From the NCBI GenBank assembly GCA_025093555.1, contig JAIWNF010000026.1:636920-700919 (forward strand): a stretch of 64,000 nt of DNA, read 5' to 3'. The first letter of the stretch is position 1; the number at the start of each line of letters is the position of its first letter. The notes under the pieces were generated by a model that was not told where the DNA came from, ran no database searches, and was given only the letters and a program-made list of their open reading frames with translations. Made by a program: the position numbers and the translations under genes. Source of the stretch: Circinella umbellata. Its lineage: Eukaryota > Mucoromycota > Mucoromycetes > Mucorales > Lichtheimiaceae. Below, in pieces: positions 62,535 through 64,000 of this stretch.

Positions 62535-62819
62535 GGATTCTTCGGTAGATGAAACACAATAAGTTATGCCATAAGGGAAATGATTATAAAGAAGGTGAGG
62601 AAGTAAAATAAGCAACAAGTAGACTAATTGGGAGGCCTGCTATTAGTGGTCTAGCCATTTAGGATCTACTAGCTATCATGTGGCCACTAAAATTTTTACA
62701 TTTAAATTAAAAATAAATAAAAATTGAATTTTTTTATTTATATTGGTAGCCTCCCAAGAGAAAAAAAAGAGCCTGTATTTAAAATACATAATATTATTAA
62801 CACAAACAAACAAAACACA
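62535..62819. other. Flank of the nested insertions and 5' region of the DDE transposon
   Basis: 62535-62627 probably continues the DNA that held the MITE, perhaps the Gypsy LTR. From about 62628, TTGGGAGGCCTGC, with an inverted partner GGTAGCCTCCCAA near 62744-62757, may mark the DDE transposon's terminal region. GTATTTAAAATAC just before the ORF resembles a TATA region. Confidence 0.4.
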
Positions 62820-64000
62820 ATGCAATACACTGAACAACTTGACACTGAAGTTAAAAATTTAGTTGGTACTAAATGGGGTTTTCTAGGAAAACCATGGCCT
62901 GAAATCCATCATAGATTTAATCATCGAACAGTTATAAAGGATATGAAGGGTAATACAATTGATGAAATTAAGGAAGTATTACTTAATAGGTTTGGATTTA
63001 TACCTGTGTTTTATTTCCTTACTGTTTTGTATGGAAATGTTGAATATCCAGGACCATATCGAGAAATAGAAAAGGGACTTGTATTATTATACCATATAGT
63101 ATCAGGTGAATCAGGAAAGGATATGCACAAAGTGATGCCATATGCAACATTTTATGATTTATACAAGAGGTTTTGGATTACCAATTATAGTGAGTTGAAT
63201 AAAAAGGTAAAACAGGACCTAAATGGTATGTTCTCATCACCACGTATACGCATTCTTGCATCATTAATAAATAATCCAGATGGTTTAAAAAACGTCACGC
63301 TATTTATTGATGGACATGATAGTAAAATAAAGTATTATAAACCAAGTGAACCACATTCGCTACTATACTCATATAAATTGAAAGGACCAGCAGTTCGTAC
63401 ACAAGTTATACAGGATATGAATGAAATAATTACACATGTTTCTGTATCTGAAAAGTGCGCAATTGGGAATGATGGTACAATGTTCATACAAATGAAGTTA
63501 TATAAGAAAATTAGCAAGACAGATTGTTTAGGTATGGATGGTGGTTATAACTTGTTCATACAAAAGTTTAAAGATAATGCAACAGATGCTGGTTATGGTT
63601 TTTATGACCGAAATTTCTTATATCCTATAAGAAAAGAACCCGGACAAAAATTAACACTAAATGAGACACACTTCAATAATAAGTTTGGGTCATTCCGTTC
63701 ATCAATTGAAGCACAATTCTCTATGCTTGGCTCTAAGTTTGAACGATTTAATAACAATCGTGCAGCATTACAAATATCTGATATAAAATACTATAATATT
63801 CAGTTTCGCATTGCATGTATTCTTACTAACATCTGGCGATTTGTAGATAAGTATGATATAGAGGTACAGCCACACCATAAGTTATGGTATGGAAAAGGTT
63901 TCGAATTTCCAAGTAAGAAAAACAAACTCGACTTGGTATTTTCAAATGAGCAAAAGGTAAATACTGAGTATAACGAAATGGTTGAAATGCAACAGAAGTT
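62820..64000 (+). CDS. PIF/Harbinger-type DDE transposase (3' end outside window)
   Basis: The ATG at 62820-62822 opens an uninterrupted frame of at least 393 codons to the end of the window; it is not split by introns or lesions. The DDE triad can be placed as D164 (VTLFIDGHDSKI), D240 (CLGMDGGYNLF) and E297 (SSIEAQFSMLG), with AVRTQVIQDMNEIITHV between the first two. This arrangement fits the DDE_Tnp_4 / PIF-Harbinger-like group. The N-terminal part (YREIEKGLVLLYHIVSGES) resembles the helical DNA-binding region of such proteins. Intact coding suggests a young copy. The right terminus and any companion gene are not in the window. Confidence 0.75.
   Translation, partial: MQYTEQLDTEVKNLVGTKWGFLGKPWPEIHHRFNHRTVIKDMKGNTIDEIKEVLLNRFGFIPVFYFLTVLYGNVEYPGPYREIEKGLVLLYHIVSGESGKDMHKVMPYATFYDLYKRFWITNYSELNKKVKQDLNGMFSSPRIRILASLINNPDGLKNVTLFIDGHDSKIKYYKPSEPHSLLYSYKLKGPAVRTQVIQDMNEIITHVSVSEKCAIGNDGTMFIQMKLYKKISKTDCLGMDGGYNLFIQKFKDNATDAGYGFYDRNFLYPIRKEPGQKLTLNETHFNNKFGSFRSSIEAQFSMLGSKFERFNNNRAALQISDIKYYNIQFRIACILTNIWRFVDKYDIEVQPHHKLWYGKGFEFPSKKNKLDLVFSNEQKVNTEYNEMVEMQQK

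Noticed and set aside
1..64000. CRISPR array, bacterial operons or rRNA genes
   Set aside because: No regularly spaced direct repeats or rRNA-like sequence was seen; the spliced genes show a eukaryotic genome.

Overview
The window looks like nuclear DNA of an early-diverging fungus, most likely Mucoromycota (Mucorales-like). Intergenic DNA is very AT-rich, introns are mostly 70-110 nt with GT..AG ends, and proteins carry polyglutamine and polyasparagine tracts. The gene set mixes typical fungal genes (VTC/SPX, PalC, ALG5, POP1) with Integrator INTS10 and an MBIP-like ATAC subunit, both absent from yeasts. All calls come from reading the sequence; no database search was run.

Layout. 0-4.6 kb: the 3' end of a NuA4 Eaf1/Vid21-like gene (+), then a tiny gene (-) encoding only the calmodulin-binding tail of calcineurin A. 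4.6-9.7 kb: gene-poor AT-rich DNA. 9.7-12.1 kb: two convergent unrecognised spliced genes. 13.7-17.7 kb: INTS10 (-). 19.0-20.2 kb: MBIP-like gene (-). 22.0 kb: small secreted cysteine-containing peptide (-). 24.4-32.3 kb: Dcr2-like secretory-pathway metallophosphatase (+), whose 4.77-kb intron holds a Crypton (tyrosine-recombinase transposon) with two lesions. 32.3-38.9 kb: repeat-rich DNA with MITEs, a pogo-like element, SINE-like repeats and gene fragments. 38.9-53.7 kb: a compact housekeeping block of POP1 (-), ALG5 (+), a mitochondrial TPR protein (+), a VTC polyphosphate-polymerase subunit (-), SF3B2 (-) and PalC (+); two gene pairs are divergent over about 200 bp. 53.7-64 kb: nested transposons, ending in an apparently intact PIF/Harbinger-type DDE transposase that runs off the window.

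The most notable structure is at 58.5-62.5 kb. A 368-bp pogo-type MITE (60097-60464) has a LINE copy on each side, in opposite orientations. Each LINE has its own target-site duplication (14 bp left, 13 bp right), and each duplication begins at the terminal base of the MITE. Both first-strand nick sites read TAC^AGTC(G/A)AACCCC. Two LINE copies of one family therefore appear to have used the same position in the two inverted termini of a DNA transposon. This suggests a site-specific retrotransposon whose target is another mobile element's end.
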